Shown here: positions 27,202 through 36,015 of the stretch, piece by piece | Layout: each line of letters starts with the position of its first letter | Position numbering within the stretch: position 1 is the stretch's first letter | Source of the DNA: Leptospiraceae bacterium | GTDB taxonomy: Bacteria > Spirochaetota > Leptospiria > Leptospirales > Leptospiraceae | Length of the DNA: 64,000 nucleotides | Assembly: GCA_024233865.1 (NCBI GenBank) | Contig: JACKPA010000003.1 | Location: 186,001-250,000 of the forward strand | Reading direction: 5' to 3' | Made by a program: the position numbers and the translations under genes | Notes under the pieces: generated by a model | What the model saw: the letters and a program-made list of their open reading frames with translations, nothing else | Told to the model about the DNA's origin: nothing | Database searches by the model: none

Positions 27202-29418
27202 TTATTTATAAGGGACAATAACAAAATCAACCCTTCTATTGTAAGGTCGATTTTCCGGTATATTATTGTCCTTTATTGGCTCATATTGTCCGTATCCGGA
27301 AATGGCAAATCTCTCCGGCTCGACTTCCTTTTTGGATAAAATATAGTCCAAAACAGCTAAGGCTCTTCCAGTTGAAAGCCTCCAATTGTCTTTGTATTTA
27401 GTGGTTTGTATGGGAACATCATCAGTATGTCCTTCGATATATATCTTGCTATTTGGATATTGTTTCAAAATTCCGATAATTTTGTTAATTATGCGTTTAC
27501 CACTACTTTTTAATTCCGATCCACCCGAATCAAATGACACAGACTCATTGAGGTTAATAACAATTTTGTCCCCTTTTTTTTCCACATTCATCTGTCCGCT
27601 GTCAATCTCTTTATTTAATTCTTTTTGGAACTTGGTAGTTTGATTTGCCATTTGTGATTCGAGACTTTTTACTTTTTCCTTAAGTTCTTCATTATTCTCA
27701 CTCAGAATATTGTATTCATCTTTTATAGCGGCAAGATCACTATTCAACAATTCATTTTCTTTTGATATGGATTCTTTTTCTTTTTGAACGCTGTTTAGTT
27801 CTAAAGACAGTTTGTTGATATCCTTTTCAATTTCAGAATATTGAGTAGTGTAAGAATTTAATTGATCTTTTAGTTGATCAATTTCCTCTTGGAATTTTTT
27901 AATATTTTTGGATGAAGCTTCTTTTTCTTGTCGCAACCTAGTAATTTTCTCTTGAATTTGTTTGATTTTTTTCTTATTTGTGTCTTTTTCTTCTTCGTAA
28001 GCTTTATTTAAATCTGCAATCGTCTTTTCATTCTGTGTTTTATCATGGTTTAGTTTTTTTATTTCGGTTTGTAAGTTTTGAATAATTTCTTTGCTTTTTT
28101 CCTTTTCTTCCTGGATAGACAAATTAGCAGAAAACAGTTTCTTTTCCAATTCGGTTTTTTCGCCCTTTAGCTTTCCGAGCTCTGATTGTAAGGTTTGAAT
28201 TTCGTTGGTATTTTTTTCTTTTTCTTTTAATAAGTTTTCATTTAGAGCCAAAACTTTTTTGTCGGTTTTCTCTTCCAAAGAAGCCAACTTTTCTTCAAGT
28301 TCTTTAATTCTACTTTCGGATATGGTATTTTTTCTCTGTAAATCAGCAGCGTTTTCTTCTAATTGGGTAATCTTGGTTTTGGATTCTGACTTTTCCTTAT
28401 CTATTGCTTTATTTTTTTCCTGCAATTCGCTTTCTATTTTCTCATTTTTTTGTTTCAGATCATCAACCTGTTTTTTAAGGTCTTCTACTTTTATCTGCAT
28501 ACTGCGATCGGGAGGAGTTGCTACGGCAACTGCATTTTTTTCTTCTAACCGGGCTAACTGCTTTTTGAGTAAATTAACTTCTTCCCTTGATTTTTCTATC
28601 TCTTGGTTTTTGGCTTTTTCTAAAGTTGCAATTTGGTTTTCGAGATCGTTTATCTTTTTTTGAAATTCTGCTCTTTCTTTCGTAAAATCTTCATTTTCTT
28701 TTTGGTTTGATGGTGCATTTTTTTTGGCTTCTTCGAGTTTATTGTCTAGTTGTTTGATTTTAGCATTAAAGATATTTCTTTCATAAGCTAAAAGCTTATT
28801 TTGCTCTTGTAAATCAGTTTCTGTTTTCGTTTTTTCTTCCGTTAATTGCTTGATTTTACCTTGGAGATTATCCATACTTTGTTGATTTTTAGCTTTTACA
28901 GATGATATCTCTTTCTCCTTTTCCTTTAGGGCTTTATTTGATTTTTCAATTTCTTTTTGCAAAAAAGCAATTTTATCCGAAAGGTTATGGATTTTTTTAT
29001 CCGAAACCAAATCTTCTCGCTCTTTCAGGTATTCCAGGCGATTCAACCTTTCATTTAGCTTTCTTTTTTGTTGATGGATGTCTTCTAGCTCTTTTTCCAA
29101 ATCGCCAACTCTACGATTTGATTCTTTTTGCTGTTCTGCAACTTCATTTTGGAGATTATTCAGCTTTTTCTCCATTAATTTGATCTGATTTACAAGGTTT
29201 AAGTTTTTTTTGGTTAAAGATTGGATATCCTCTTTATAATTATCTAATAATTGCTTGTATTCATACTTCCAATACATCCAATCTACGCTTTCTTCTTTTT
29301 TCTCCGGTTCAAGTTGAGTATTTTCTTGAGAGAATACAGGGTTTATAACTAAAAATAAACCAAGTAAAATGGTTTGCAGCGTATAAAATATGTTGGTACT
29401 AAATTTTAAGGTAATCAT
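27202..29418 (-). CDS. Coiled-coil OmpA-family protein 2
   Basis: A 738-residue paralogue of the preceding OmpA-like protein: signal peptide ending near NPVFSQE, the motif DWMYWKYEYKQLL, a coiled coil of about 520 residues, and a C-terminal OmpA domain (KIYIEGHTDDVPI, YGQYEPIKDNNIPENRPYNRR). The coiled coil would be long enough to span a wide periplasmic distance if extended. The two genes are tandem with a 116-base gap and probably arose by duplication with different coiled-coil lengths. Confidence 0.88.
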   Translation of the reverse strand: MITLKFSTNIFYTLQTILLGLFLVINPVFSQENTQLEPEKKEESVDWMYWKYEYKQLLDNYKEDIQSLTKKNLNLVNQIKLMEKKLNNLQNEVAEQQKESNRRVGDLEKELEDIHQQKRKLNERLNRLEYLKEREDLVSDKKIHNLSDKIAFLQKEIEKSNKALKEKEKEISSVKAKNQQSMDNLQGKIKQLTEEKTKTETDLQEQNKLLAYERNIFNAKIKQLDNKLEEAKKNAPSNQKENEDFTKERAEFQKKINDLENQIATLEKAKNQEIEKSREEVNLLKKQLARLEEKNAVAVATPPDRSMQIKVEDLKKQVDDLKQKNEKIESELQEKNKAIDKEKSESKTKITQLEENAADLQRKNTISESRIKELEEKLASLEEKTDKKVLALNENLLKEKEKNTNEIQTLQSELGKLKGEKTELEKKLFSANLSIQEEKEKSKEIIQNLQTEIKKLNHDKTQNEKTIADLNKAYEEEKDTNKKKIKQIQEKITRLRQEKEASSKNIKKFQEEIDQLKDQLNSYTTQYSEIEKDINKLSLELNSVQKEKESISKENELLNSDLAAIKDEYNILSENNEELKEKVKSLESQMANQTTKFQKELNKEIDSGQMNVEKKGDKIVINLNESVSFDSGGSELKSSGKRIINKIIGILKQYPNSKIYIEGHTDDVPIQTTKYKDNWRLSTGRALAVLDYILSKKEVEPERFAISGYGQYEPIKDNNIPENRPYNRRVDFVIVPYK

Positions 29419-29561
29419 AATTTTTATGATTTACAATTTTGTCTTGGTTATAGTCAAGAATTAAATAAAAAAACATTAAGCTTGATCCTAAAAACCCGTA
29501 AGAACAATGTAATAAAAATCTATGCTAAAAACAAGGACGAACAAAATGTTTTGTTTATAAG

Positions 29562-29567
29562 TATAAT
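29562..29567 (+). promoter_or_regulatory. Candidate -10 box for the GAF-phosphatase gene
   Basis: TATAAT lies 27 bases before the start at 29594 in the divergent region between the OmpA-like and phosphatase genes. The hexamer about 17 bases upstream is a poor -35, so this is a tentative call. Confidence 0.35.
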
Positions 29568-29593
29568 CCATTGTATTGTAATTGAGGAACATT

Positions 29594-31123
29594 ATGGAGA
29601 ATTTGACCGAGATAAAAATCGATGAACTGCTGAATGAAAATTCAAAGCTAAGAGAAGAAAATGTAAGCCTTAAATCTATAGTGGAAATGTTTGAAAATTT
29701 CGAGTCCTATGCTCGCAACGAAATGATAGAAACAAAAAGCTATATAACGGCTAAAGATAAAATTCTTGAATTCATCCTACAGGAAAAAAGTGAGACCCAA
29801 GAAACCCTCAATGCAATGGTTGAAACCCAAGAACTAGCTCGTAAAGAGATATTACAAAAGAATAATACTCTTCAAAAAATATTAGATATAACCAAAGAAA
29901 TAACACAAATACCACAAAGGGAAGATTTACTTAGCAAAATATTAAATGAAGTTTTACTCTTAGTTTCGGCTGAGCACGGTGCTCTTTTTTTTATGGAAGA
30001 CGGCAATAAGCTAAAGCCAAAAATTTTATTAAATCTCAAGCGTGAATATTTACATTCGGTAGAATTTAAGCATAATAAAAAAATCATAAAAGAATGTATT
30101 AGAACTTCTAAAATAATCCATCATAAATATAAAGAGGAAGGAAGTAGACATAAGAAATCGTTTATATGTGCACCGTTGATTGGAAAGAAGCTACTAGGTA
30201 TTATTTATTTAAATATTCACTCTGAAATGAAAATTTTTAAATTTCGGGATTTAGAGGCGATTGAAATCTTTTGTGTCCAAGCTGCCATAGCCATCGAGAA
30301 TATGTATCTTTACAAAAACTTGGAAAAAGAGGTAAAAAAACGTACTCAAGAATTGCAAAATAGCTATAACCGAATTGAGAAGCTTTATAAAGAAATTGAA
30401 GTTGATTTAAAAATGGCAAGAAAAATTCAAACCAGTATTTTGCCGAGAATTAATAAACGTTTTAACAATCTTCTCTTTGATATAGTTTTTTTACCCACTG
30501 CCTACATAGGTGGAGATATTTATGATATTTATATAAAAGATGAATCCTCAATACGCATTTTTTTAGCAGATGCAACCGGTCACGGAATACAGGCAGCTCT
30601 GGTAACAATGTTGATTCTTGGAGTGTACAACAGGCTAAAAGAAACTGCAAGCCGTGTGGATGAGTTAGCCAAATCCCTTAATAAAGAGTTTTTTATAAAA
30701 TTCCAACAATTAACCGTTATGTTTTCCTTTGTATTATTGGATATTGATTTAAAAAAGGAAAAACTTTATTTTGTTTCAGGCGGACATCCTGATCAATTAT
30801 TTATTCAGAATAAACAAATTTATGAATTGCAACGCACAGGGCGAATCATTGGCTTATTGGAAGATTGCACCTATAGAACAACAATTCTTGATTTTAAACC
30901 TGGAGATAAATTATTCCTTTTTACGGATGGAATTTTTGAAGAGTTTAACGATGAAGATGAAATTTTTGGCGAAGAGAAATTGAAAGAAATCATCGAAAAA
31001 TATATAGATGAACCTTATATGCTTATTATGAGTTATGTAATGAAAGAACTCTATGAGTTTACCGGTTCTGTAGGCATTACGGATGACCTAACGATGCTAA
31101 GCGTAGAGTTTTCAAAAGAATAA
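29594..31123 (+). CDS. GAF-domain SpoIIE/RsbU-type protein phosphatase
   Basis: About 509 residues from the ATG at 29594, which follows GAGGA; a TTG at 29582 is the alternative. An N-terminal coiled coil is followed by a GAF domain (about 95-235), another coiled coil with the usual KMARKIQTSILP linker, and a PP2C-type phosphatase domain with metal-binding Asp residues (YIGGDIYDIY, LADATGHGIQAAL, FVSGGHPDQL, FTDGIFEE, ITDDLTML). Such proteins dephosphorylate anti-sigma-factor antagonists in partner switching. No cognate antagonist or anti-sigma gene is adjacent. Confidence 0.92.
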   Translation: MENLTEIKIDELLNENSKLREENVSLKSIVEMFENFESYARNEMIETKSYITAKDKILEFILQEKSETQETLNAMVETQELARKEILQKNNTLQKILDITKEITQIPQREDLLSKILNEVLLLVSAEHGALFFMEDGNKLKPKILLNLKREYLHSVEFKHNKKIIKECIRTSKIIHHKYKEEGSRHKKSFICAPLIGKKLLGIIYLNIHSEMKIFKFRDLEAIEIFCVQAAIAIENMYLYKNLEKEVKKRTQELQNSYNRIEKLYKEIEVDLKMARKIQTSILPRINKRFNNLLFDIVFLPTAYIGGDIYDIYIKDESSIRIFLADATGHGIQAALVTMLILGVYNRLKETASRVDELAKSLNKEFFIKFQQLTVMFSFVLLDIDLKKEKLYFVSGGHPDQLFIQNKQIYELQRTGRIIGLLEDCTYRTTILDFKPGDKLFLFTDGIFEEFNDEDEIFGEEKLKEIIEKYIDEPYMLIMSYVMKELYEFTGSVGITDDLTMLSVEFSKE

Positions 31124-31140
31124 AAATTACATCTCACATT

Positions 31141-32322
31141 TCACTTAAGATAATTCCACCTATCTATCAATTTTTTCAATTCTCTTTTTTGAAATGGTTT
31201 TGATAAAAGGTCTTGCATCCCGGCTTTGATACATTTTTCTCTAGTATATAATAAAGAATTTGTTGACATAGCAACAATGATCGGAGCATTGTGAATTAAA
31301 GACTCCGTTTTAATTTTCTGCATCGTTTGAAATCCGTCTAGCAAAGGCATTTTTATATCTAAAAAAACCATATCAAACTTCCTTTCTTTTAATTTATCCA
31401 ATACTTGAAAACCATTGGAAACAAAAATGGCTTCATAACCAAACTCACTTAAAATGTTTTGCATTGCTTTTTGACCAATAACATTATCCTCAGCAACTAA
31501 AATATTGATCTTTGACTCTTGAGAAGGTATAGTTTCTTCAAGTTCCTTGTGCTTTTTTTTCTCGATTGAACTTATACCAAAGGTATGCTTCAACTGTATG
31601 GTAAAATAAAAAGTAGAACCTTTGTCAATAGTACTTTCGACCCAGATTGTACCATTCATTTTATGAATCAACTTTTTACATATAACAAGACCTAAATTAG
31701 CGTGATGACTTGATTGCAAATCAAATTGAAACAGATCTCGAAGATGATCAGGAGACATTCCAATCCCCTCGTCCTGAACTTGGAACTCCAAAACAAAACT
31801 GTCTGAATCTTCTTTAATTTTTTTTATAAAAATTTTTACATTTCCTTGGTTGGTATGTTGAATAGCGTTGTTTACCATATTCAAAAGAATTTGACGCAAC
31901 CGATGATAATCCCCTACTGCTTGTTCTGGTAAACCTTCTTCTAATTCATAAGATAGCTTTACATTTTTAAAAGTTGCTTTGGCTTTGTAAGTTCTAAAAA
32001 CATCTTCGAGGCAACTTTTAATATCAAAGATTTGTTGGTTTAATTCCAATGCATTCAATTCAATTTTAGACAAATCCATAACATTGTTGATTATACGGAT
32101 TAAGTCTTCACCACTTTCCCTGATCACTTCCGCATAATTTTTTTGTTTGTCCTGCAACTCCGTATTTAGCAACAAATCCACCATACCAATAATCCCATTC
32201 ATAGGTGTTTTGATTTTATGGTTGATCAAAGAAAAGAATTTGCTTTTGGACTTTATTAATTCTTTGTCTGTCATCTCTTTTTCAGAACTGGTTTGATAAA
32301 ACAAGGAAGACATTTTATTCAT
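31141..32322 (-). CDS. Atypical hybrid histidine kinase with receiver
   Basis: A 393-residue cytoplasmic protein with HisKA, HATPase and receiver parts and no sensor domain. The H box reads INHKIKTPMNGIIGM: the phospho-acceptor His is kept but the adjacent acidic residue normally needed for catalysis is Lys. The N and G1 boxes (MVNNAIQHT, DEGIGM) look normal, but the lid/G2 region is short and altered (SSHHANLGLVICKKL). The receiver (VAEDNVIG, FLDIKMPLLDG, SKPF) looks intact. It may work as a weak kinase, a phosphatase or a phosphoryl sink. It overlaps the upstream lipoprotein gene by 8 bases. Confidence 0.85.
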   Translation of the reverse strand: MNKMSSLFYQTSSEKEMTDKELIKSKSKFFSLINHKIKTPMNGIIGMVDLLLNTELQDKQKNYAEVIRESGEDLIRIINNVMDLSKIELNALELNQQIFDIKSCLEDVFRTYKAKATFKNVKLSYELEEGLPEQAVGDYHRLRQILLNMVNNAIQHTNQGNVKIFIKKIKEDSDSFVLEFQVQDEGIGMSPDHLRDLFQFDLQSSHHANLGLVICKKLIHKMNGTIWVESTIDKGSTFYFTIQLKHTFGISSIEKKKHKELEETIPSQESKINILVAEDNVIGQKAMQNILSEFGYEAIFVSNGFQVLDKLKERKFDMVFLDIKMPLLDGFQTMQKIKTESLIHNAPIIVAMSTNSLLYTREKCIKAGMQDLLSKPFQKRELKKLIDRWNYLK

Positions 32323-32947
32323 CCTCTATGCTTTCATTAGATTCTTTATCATAGTAGTACAAAACAGCAATTGGCATAAGGGGGATTTTGATAATATCAT
32401 TTAGAATGTATGTAACAGCCCTAAACGAATCAAATGCCAATTTTACAGGTAGAGCAAGATAAAAAGCAGCAATTTTAGGAAATTGACCTTTTTTCGTAGT
32501 TTTCGTTAAGATTCGATAGGGAAAAATATATTCAACTAATCCGGCATCTTGTATCATAAATTGAAAACTCTTTCGCTCTCCTTCTTTGTACTGCTTACAC
32601 GCATATATATTTTTATAATATGTATAAGAGACACCATGTTTATCAACTCTTTTTACTCTTCTTTTTCCTATCACTTGTGAATAATCCGGTCCGATATGCT
32701 CTGGTATATAAAAACTACCTTGTGGGTTAAAAAGTATTTCCGGTAATCGAAACCAAAGATAATAGGGATGTCTTTCACCCGTATAATCAGGACCACAATT
32801 GCAAGCTCTTTGGTTTTCTCGTGAAATAAATGTTGTATTTCGAATGCCCGGCTTCCCCTTAAACCAATCCCAAAAGTCATTATGCCTGGAAAATTGGAAA
32901 GAAGAACAATTTACAAAAAGAAAAAATGTAAGCAGAATTTTTCGCAT
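32315..32947 (-). CDS. Lipoprotein of unknown function
   Basis: About 210 residues from the ATG at 32947 (MRKILLTFFLFVNCSS, lipobox FVNC); the frame is open to 32971. The body has several Cys residues in its first half (RACNCGPDY) and an amphipathic or membrane-associated segment near the end (AAFYLALPVKLAFDSF). I recognise no family. It is translationally coupled to the atypical kinase gene. Confidence 0.7.
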   Translation of the reverse strand: MRKILLTFFLFVNCSSFQFSRHNDFWDWFKGKPGIRNTTFISRENQRACNCGPDYTGERHPYYLWFRLPEILFNPQGSFYIPEHIGPDYSQVIGKRRVKRVDKHGVSYTYYKNIYACKQYKEGERKSFQFMIQDAGLVEYIFPYRILTKTTKKGQFPKIAAFYLALPVKLAFDSFRAVTYILNDIIKIPLMPIAVLYYYDKESNESIEDE

Positions 32948-32963
32948 AATCTTATGTAGGGGG

Positions 32964-33039
32964 CATTTCAACTACACTCAATGTCCGAACTCTAATGCTC
33001 AATTTCCGAACTTCTATGCTCAATGTCTGTACTCCTACG
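32964..33039. repeat. Dispersed repeat with three 21-bp tandem units
   Basis: Bases 32964-32989 match the palindromic repeat at 10979-11004 with two changes. From 32977 three consecutive 21-base units follow: 32977-32997, 32998-33018 and 33019-33039, each beginning CTCAAT and containing a TCCGAAC-like core. It lies between the lysC stop and the lipoprotein start. No coding function. Confidence 0.75.
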
Positions 33040-33076
33040 ATTCCTTAGCAGTTGAAGGGAACAGCAACCTTTTTGA

Positions 33077-34288
33077 CTACAAATTAAAAGCTGAATGAAC
33101 CGCATGTAAAGCTGCTTGTGCGTGCTCATCTTTAATTACGCAAGATATTTTTATTTCGGATGTTGAAATCATTTCAATATTGATTTGGTTTTGTGCCAGA
33201 GCTTTGAACATATCAGCTGCAATTCCAACATGAGATTTCATCCCGACTCCTACAACAGAAAGTATGGAAATTTTTTCATCAACTTCTACACTTGTGATAT
33301 TGTGCACACCCGCAAATTTTTCCAAAATCGTTTTGGCATCTGCTACGTTTTCCCTGGGTGTGGTAAAAGAAATAGTATTTCTCCCCTTATAAGGAGAAGA
33401 TTGAACAATCACATCAACAAATACGTCTGATCCTGCTAAAATACTAAACAATTCTGCCGCAATTCCAGGTTTATCCGGAACGTCCAAAATTGTCACCCTT
33501 GCCTGATCACTTTTCACTGTCACACCGCTTACAATAACTTTTTCCAAAACTTTATCCTCGCTTACAACTAATGTTCCCGTATTTTCATGAAAACTCGAAC
33601 GAACATGAAGAACGACATCATATTTTTTTGCCAATTCAACGCTTCTACCATGTAAAACGCCGGCTCCCAAGCTTGCCAGCTCTAGCATTTCCTCATAAGT
33701 TATCATCTTGTGCTTTTTGGCAGATTTTACTTTATTTGGGTCGGCGGTATATACCCCATCCACGTCCGTAAATATCTCACATTCTTTTGCACCCAAGACA
33801 GCAGCAATAGCTACTGCTGAAGTGTCACTTCCACCTCTACCTAGGGTAGTGATATTCCCATCTCTATCAATTCCCTGGAATCCTGCAACAATAACAACTT
33901 TTCCTTTGGAAAGAGCACTATCAATATTTGTGCGATCTATCATCTCTATTTTTGCGTTAGAAAATTTTCCATCGGTTAGGAGCTTGATTTGTGCTCCGGT
34001 AAAAGAGTGAGCCGGAATTTCCAGAGCCTCCAGAGCCATTGCCAATAAAGAAATAGATACTTGTTCTCCGGTAGATAGCAACATATCCATCTCCCTTCTA
34101 CTAGGTTTTGGATTTACCTTGTTAGCCAGTTCAACCAATTCATCTGTAGTATGACCCATTGCAGAGACAACAACCACTACCCTTTGACCCGAATCATGGT
34201 ATTTCTTGATTCTTCTGGCTACATTTTTAATTTTTTCGGTATCTCCAACGGAGGTACCACCATATTTTTGAACAATTATATCGGGCAT
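33077..34288 (-). CDS. lysC: Aspartate kinase
   Basis: Phosphorylates aspartate, the first step towards lysine, threonine, methionine and diaminopimelate. The 403-residue protein has the kinase domain (VQKYGGTSVGD at the N-terminus, FQGIDRDGNITTLGRGGSDT near 150, FTDVDGVYTADPNKV near 180) and two C-terminal ACT domains (about 265-403) that normally give feedback control. Length is standard for the single-function, lysine- or threonine-sensitive form. The gene stands alone; no asd or dap gene is adjacent. Confidence 0.96.
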   Translation of the reverse strand: MPDIIVQKYGGTSVGDTEKIKNVARRIKKYHDSGQRVVVVVSAMGHTTDELVELANKVNPKPSRREMDMLLSTGEQVSISLLAMALEALEIPAHSFTGAQIKLLTDGKFSNAKIEMIDRTNIDSALSKGKVVIVAGFQGIDRDGNITTLGRGGSDTSAVAIAAVLGAKECEIFTDVDGVYTADPNKVKSAKKHKMITYEEMLELASLGAGVLHGRSVELAKKYDVVLHVRSSFHENTGTLVVSEDKVLEKVIVSGVTVKSDQARVTILDVPDKPGIAAELFSILAGSDVFVDVIVQSSPYKGRNTISFTTPRENVADAKTILEKFAGVHNITSVEVDEKISILSVVGVGMKSHVGIAADMFKALAQNQINIEMISTSEIKISCVIKDEHAQAALHAVHSAFNL

Positions 34289-34326
34289 AGTTACGATTGG
34301 TTAGTTTTTAAAATCCCTTTATTATT

Positions 34327-35913
34327 TCAATTCGAGATTAAATAAATATCATATCTAATGCTATTTTTTTCCCCATTACCTATGTAAGAGAAATTGGAGG
34401 ATAAAATATTTTTAATCTCTTCCGAATCTCCTTCTTTTGACATGGCAAAATTACTCATTTCACCTTGTATTGAGCTATTTTGTTGATTGGAGTGTAAAAG
34501 CTTAAGTGCTTCGGCTGACATATTAAAAAAAGCTACTTTTTTATTCTTTTCTTGTTTTCTTAATAAAGGAAGAAGAGATTCCATATCTTTAGCCGTTGAA
34601 ACACACAGTATCTTATGCTCAAAATATTCCAAACCAACCGCACCACATAGAGATTTATTAGAAAATATCCATATATCAGCTTTGGAAGAACGAAAAGAGG
34701 TTTGATAATTTTTTAATTGTTTAGTGGCGATCCTGTACAAGTTTATACCCAAAAAAGTAAAAAATAAGGATATAACCATAGTAAATACGGAAAAATATTT
34801 TAATGACTTTGATTTAAGGTTGTCAGTTTTAGAAAATGCATTTTTCCAAAACTCTTGGGTTAGTAAAATCATAGGAAAGATTGCTAGGCTTAAATACCTT
34901 GGTCCAATGTTTGTAACACCGTCATTGGGTGCCAATAAACCTACTATGGGAATAAAAATTAAAGATGAAATAAACAAAGACTTTAGGTGAGGAGAGAGAA
35001 TTTTATAACGACTTGGTTTGGTAAAATATAAAATAACAACTAAAAAAATGGGAAGGTAGGTAAAAAAACCAATTTTATAATACCCCCAAAATGACAAGAC
35101 AAAGAATCTTCTAAACCTCTCTGATATTGGAGTCATTTCGGAACTATAGTTTTGAAAAAACCTTGGTCCAAGTGGGTGCCCATAGTCCACAAAATTAAAC
35201 AAAAACAAAGCCAAAACCCCAAGACTACAACCAAGTAGAATTATAAAAATAATCTTTTGGGTTTCTTTAGAATTCCATCCGTAAGCTAAAAGAATTCCAA
35301 TAAAAAAAGAAAACATAAATAAAATGGGTTCTAACCTAAGCCAAGTCGAGATACCAATGATTAGAGAACCTCCAAAAATTTGTAAAGATTTTTTTGGTTC
35401 AATGCCTTTTAATATCAAAGTTGTTCCGACAATATTTAAAAAAATTAGTGTAGAATGTTCGGAGACATCAAGACTCATCAAAACATAATAAGTTCCTAAG
35501 AAGCTAAAGAGTAAAAACCAAATAGAAAGATTCCATGCTTTTTTTAAAATATATAAAAAAAGTAAAAATATGGCAGAAGTTACATAAGAGAGGTATTTTG
35601 TAAGTGATAAATAAATAAATGGTGTTATGATAAACGAAAAGAAAACCGGATATTGACCTAGATATTTATCACTCAATTTTACAAGCATCGGTGGTTGAAA
35701 TAGATAGTATTGGAATTGAGGGTCTAAAGAGCGAGCCGGATTAAAGAGAATTTCGGAAGCAAAATGATTCCGTATTAAAGAATATCCCTGGATAACTTTT
35801 AAAAGAGAATCGGAAACAAAAGCGTAAGCACTGTAAACATAATTTAAAAAATATAGCATAAATATAAATATAATTATCCATGTAACAATCTCATAAATTG
35901 TCTGTTTTTTCAT
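34327..35913 (-). CDS. Polytopic membrane protein, GT-C glycosyltransferase-like
   Basis: A 528-residue protein with about ten membrane helices and a soluble C-terminal part. The first loop (SDSLLKVIQGYSLIRNHF) corresponds to the loop that carries catalytic acids in GT-C transferases, although here only one Asp is present. It is the first of four such genes clustered here in alternating orientation. Function as a polyprenyl-phosphate-sugar-dependent transferase is inferred from the fold pattern; some Leptospira proteins of this type are simply annotated as membrane proteins. Confidence 0.6.
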   Translation of the reverse strand: MKKQTIYEIVTWIIIFIFMLYFLNYVYSAYAFVSDSLLKVIQGYSLIRNHFASEILFNPARSLDPQFQYYLFQPPMLVKLSDKYLGQYPVFFSFIITPFIYLSLTKYLSYVTSAIFLLFLYILKKAWNLSIWFLLFSFLGTYYVLMSLDVSEHSTLIFLNIVGTTLILKGIEPKKSLQIFGGSLIIGISTWLRLEPILFMFSFFIGILLAYGWNSKETQKIIFIILLGCSLGVLALFLFNFVDYGHPLGPRFFQNYSSEMTPISERFRRFFVLSFWGYYKIGFFTYLPIFLVVILYFTKPSRYKILSPHLKSLFISSLIFIPIVGLLAPNDGVTNIGPRYLSLAIFPMILLTQEFWKNAFSKTDNLKSKSLKYFSVFTMVISLFFTFLGINLYRIATKQLKNYQTSFRSSKADIWIFSNKSLCGAVGLEYFEHKILCVSTAKDMESLLPLLRKQEKNKKVAFFNMSAEALKLLHSNQQNSSIQGEMSNFAMSKEGDSEEIKNILSSNFSYIGNGEKNSIRYDIYLISN

Positions 35914-36015
35914 TTTCTATTTTCCTCTAATCCTTATATCGTAAGTTACAAATGTCGAAGAATTTAAAATTTCTCTTTACAATTAATTTGTGTAATTTTA
36001 ATCCTCTAATGACAA

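Noticed and set aside
28205..28663. 152-codon open frame opposite the long coiled-coil gene
   Set aside because: Ser/Phe-rich antisense of Glu/Lys heptads; typical shadow.
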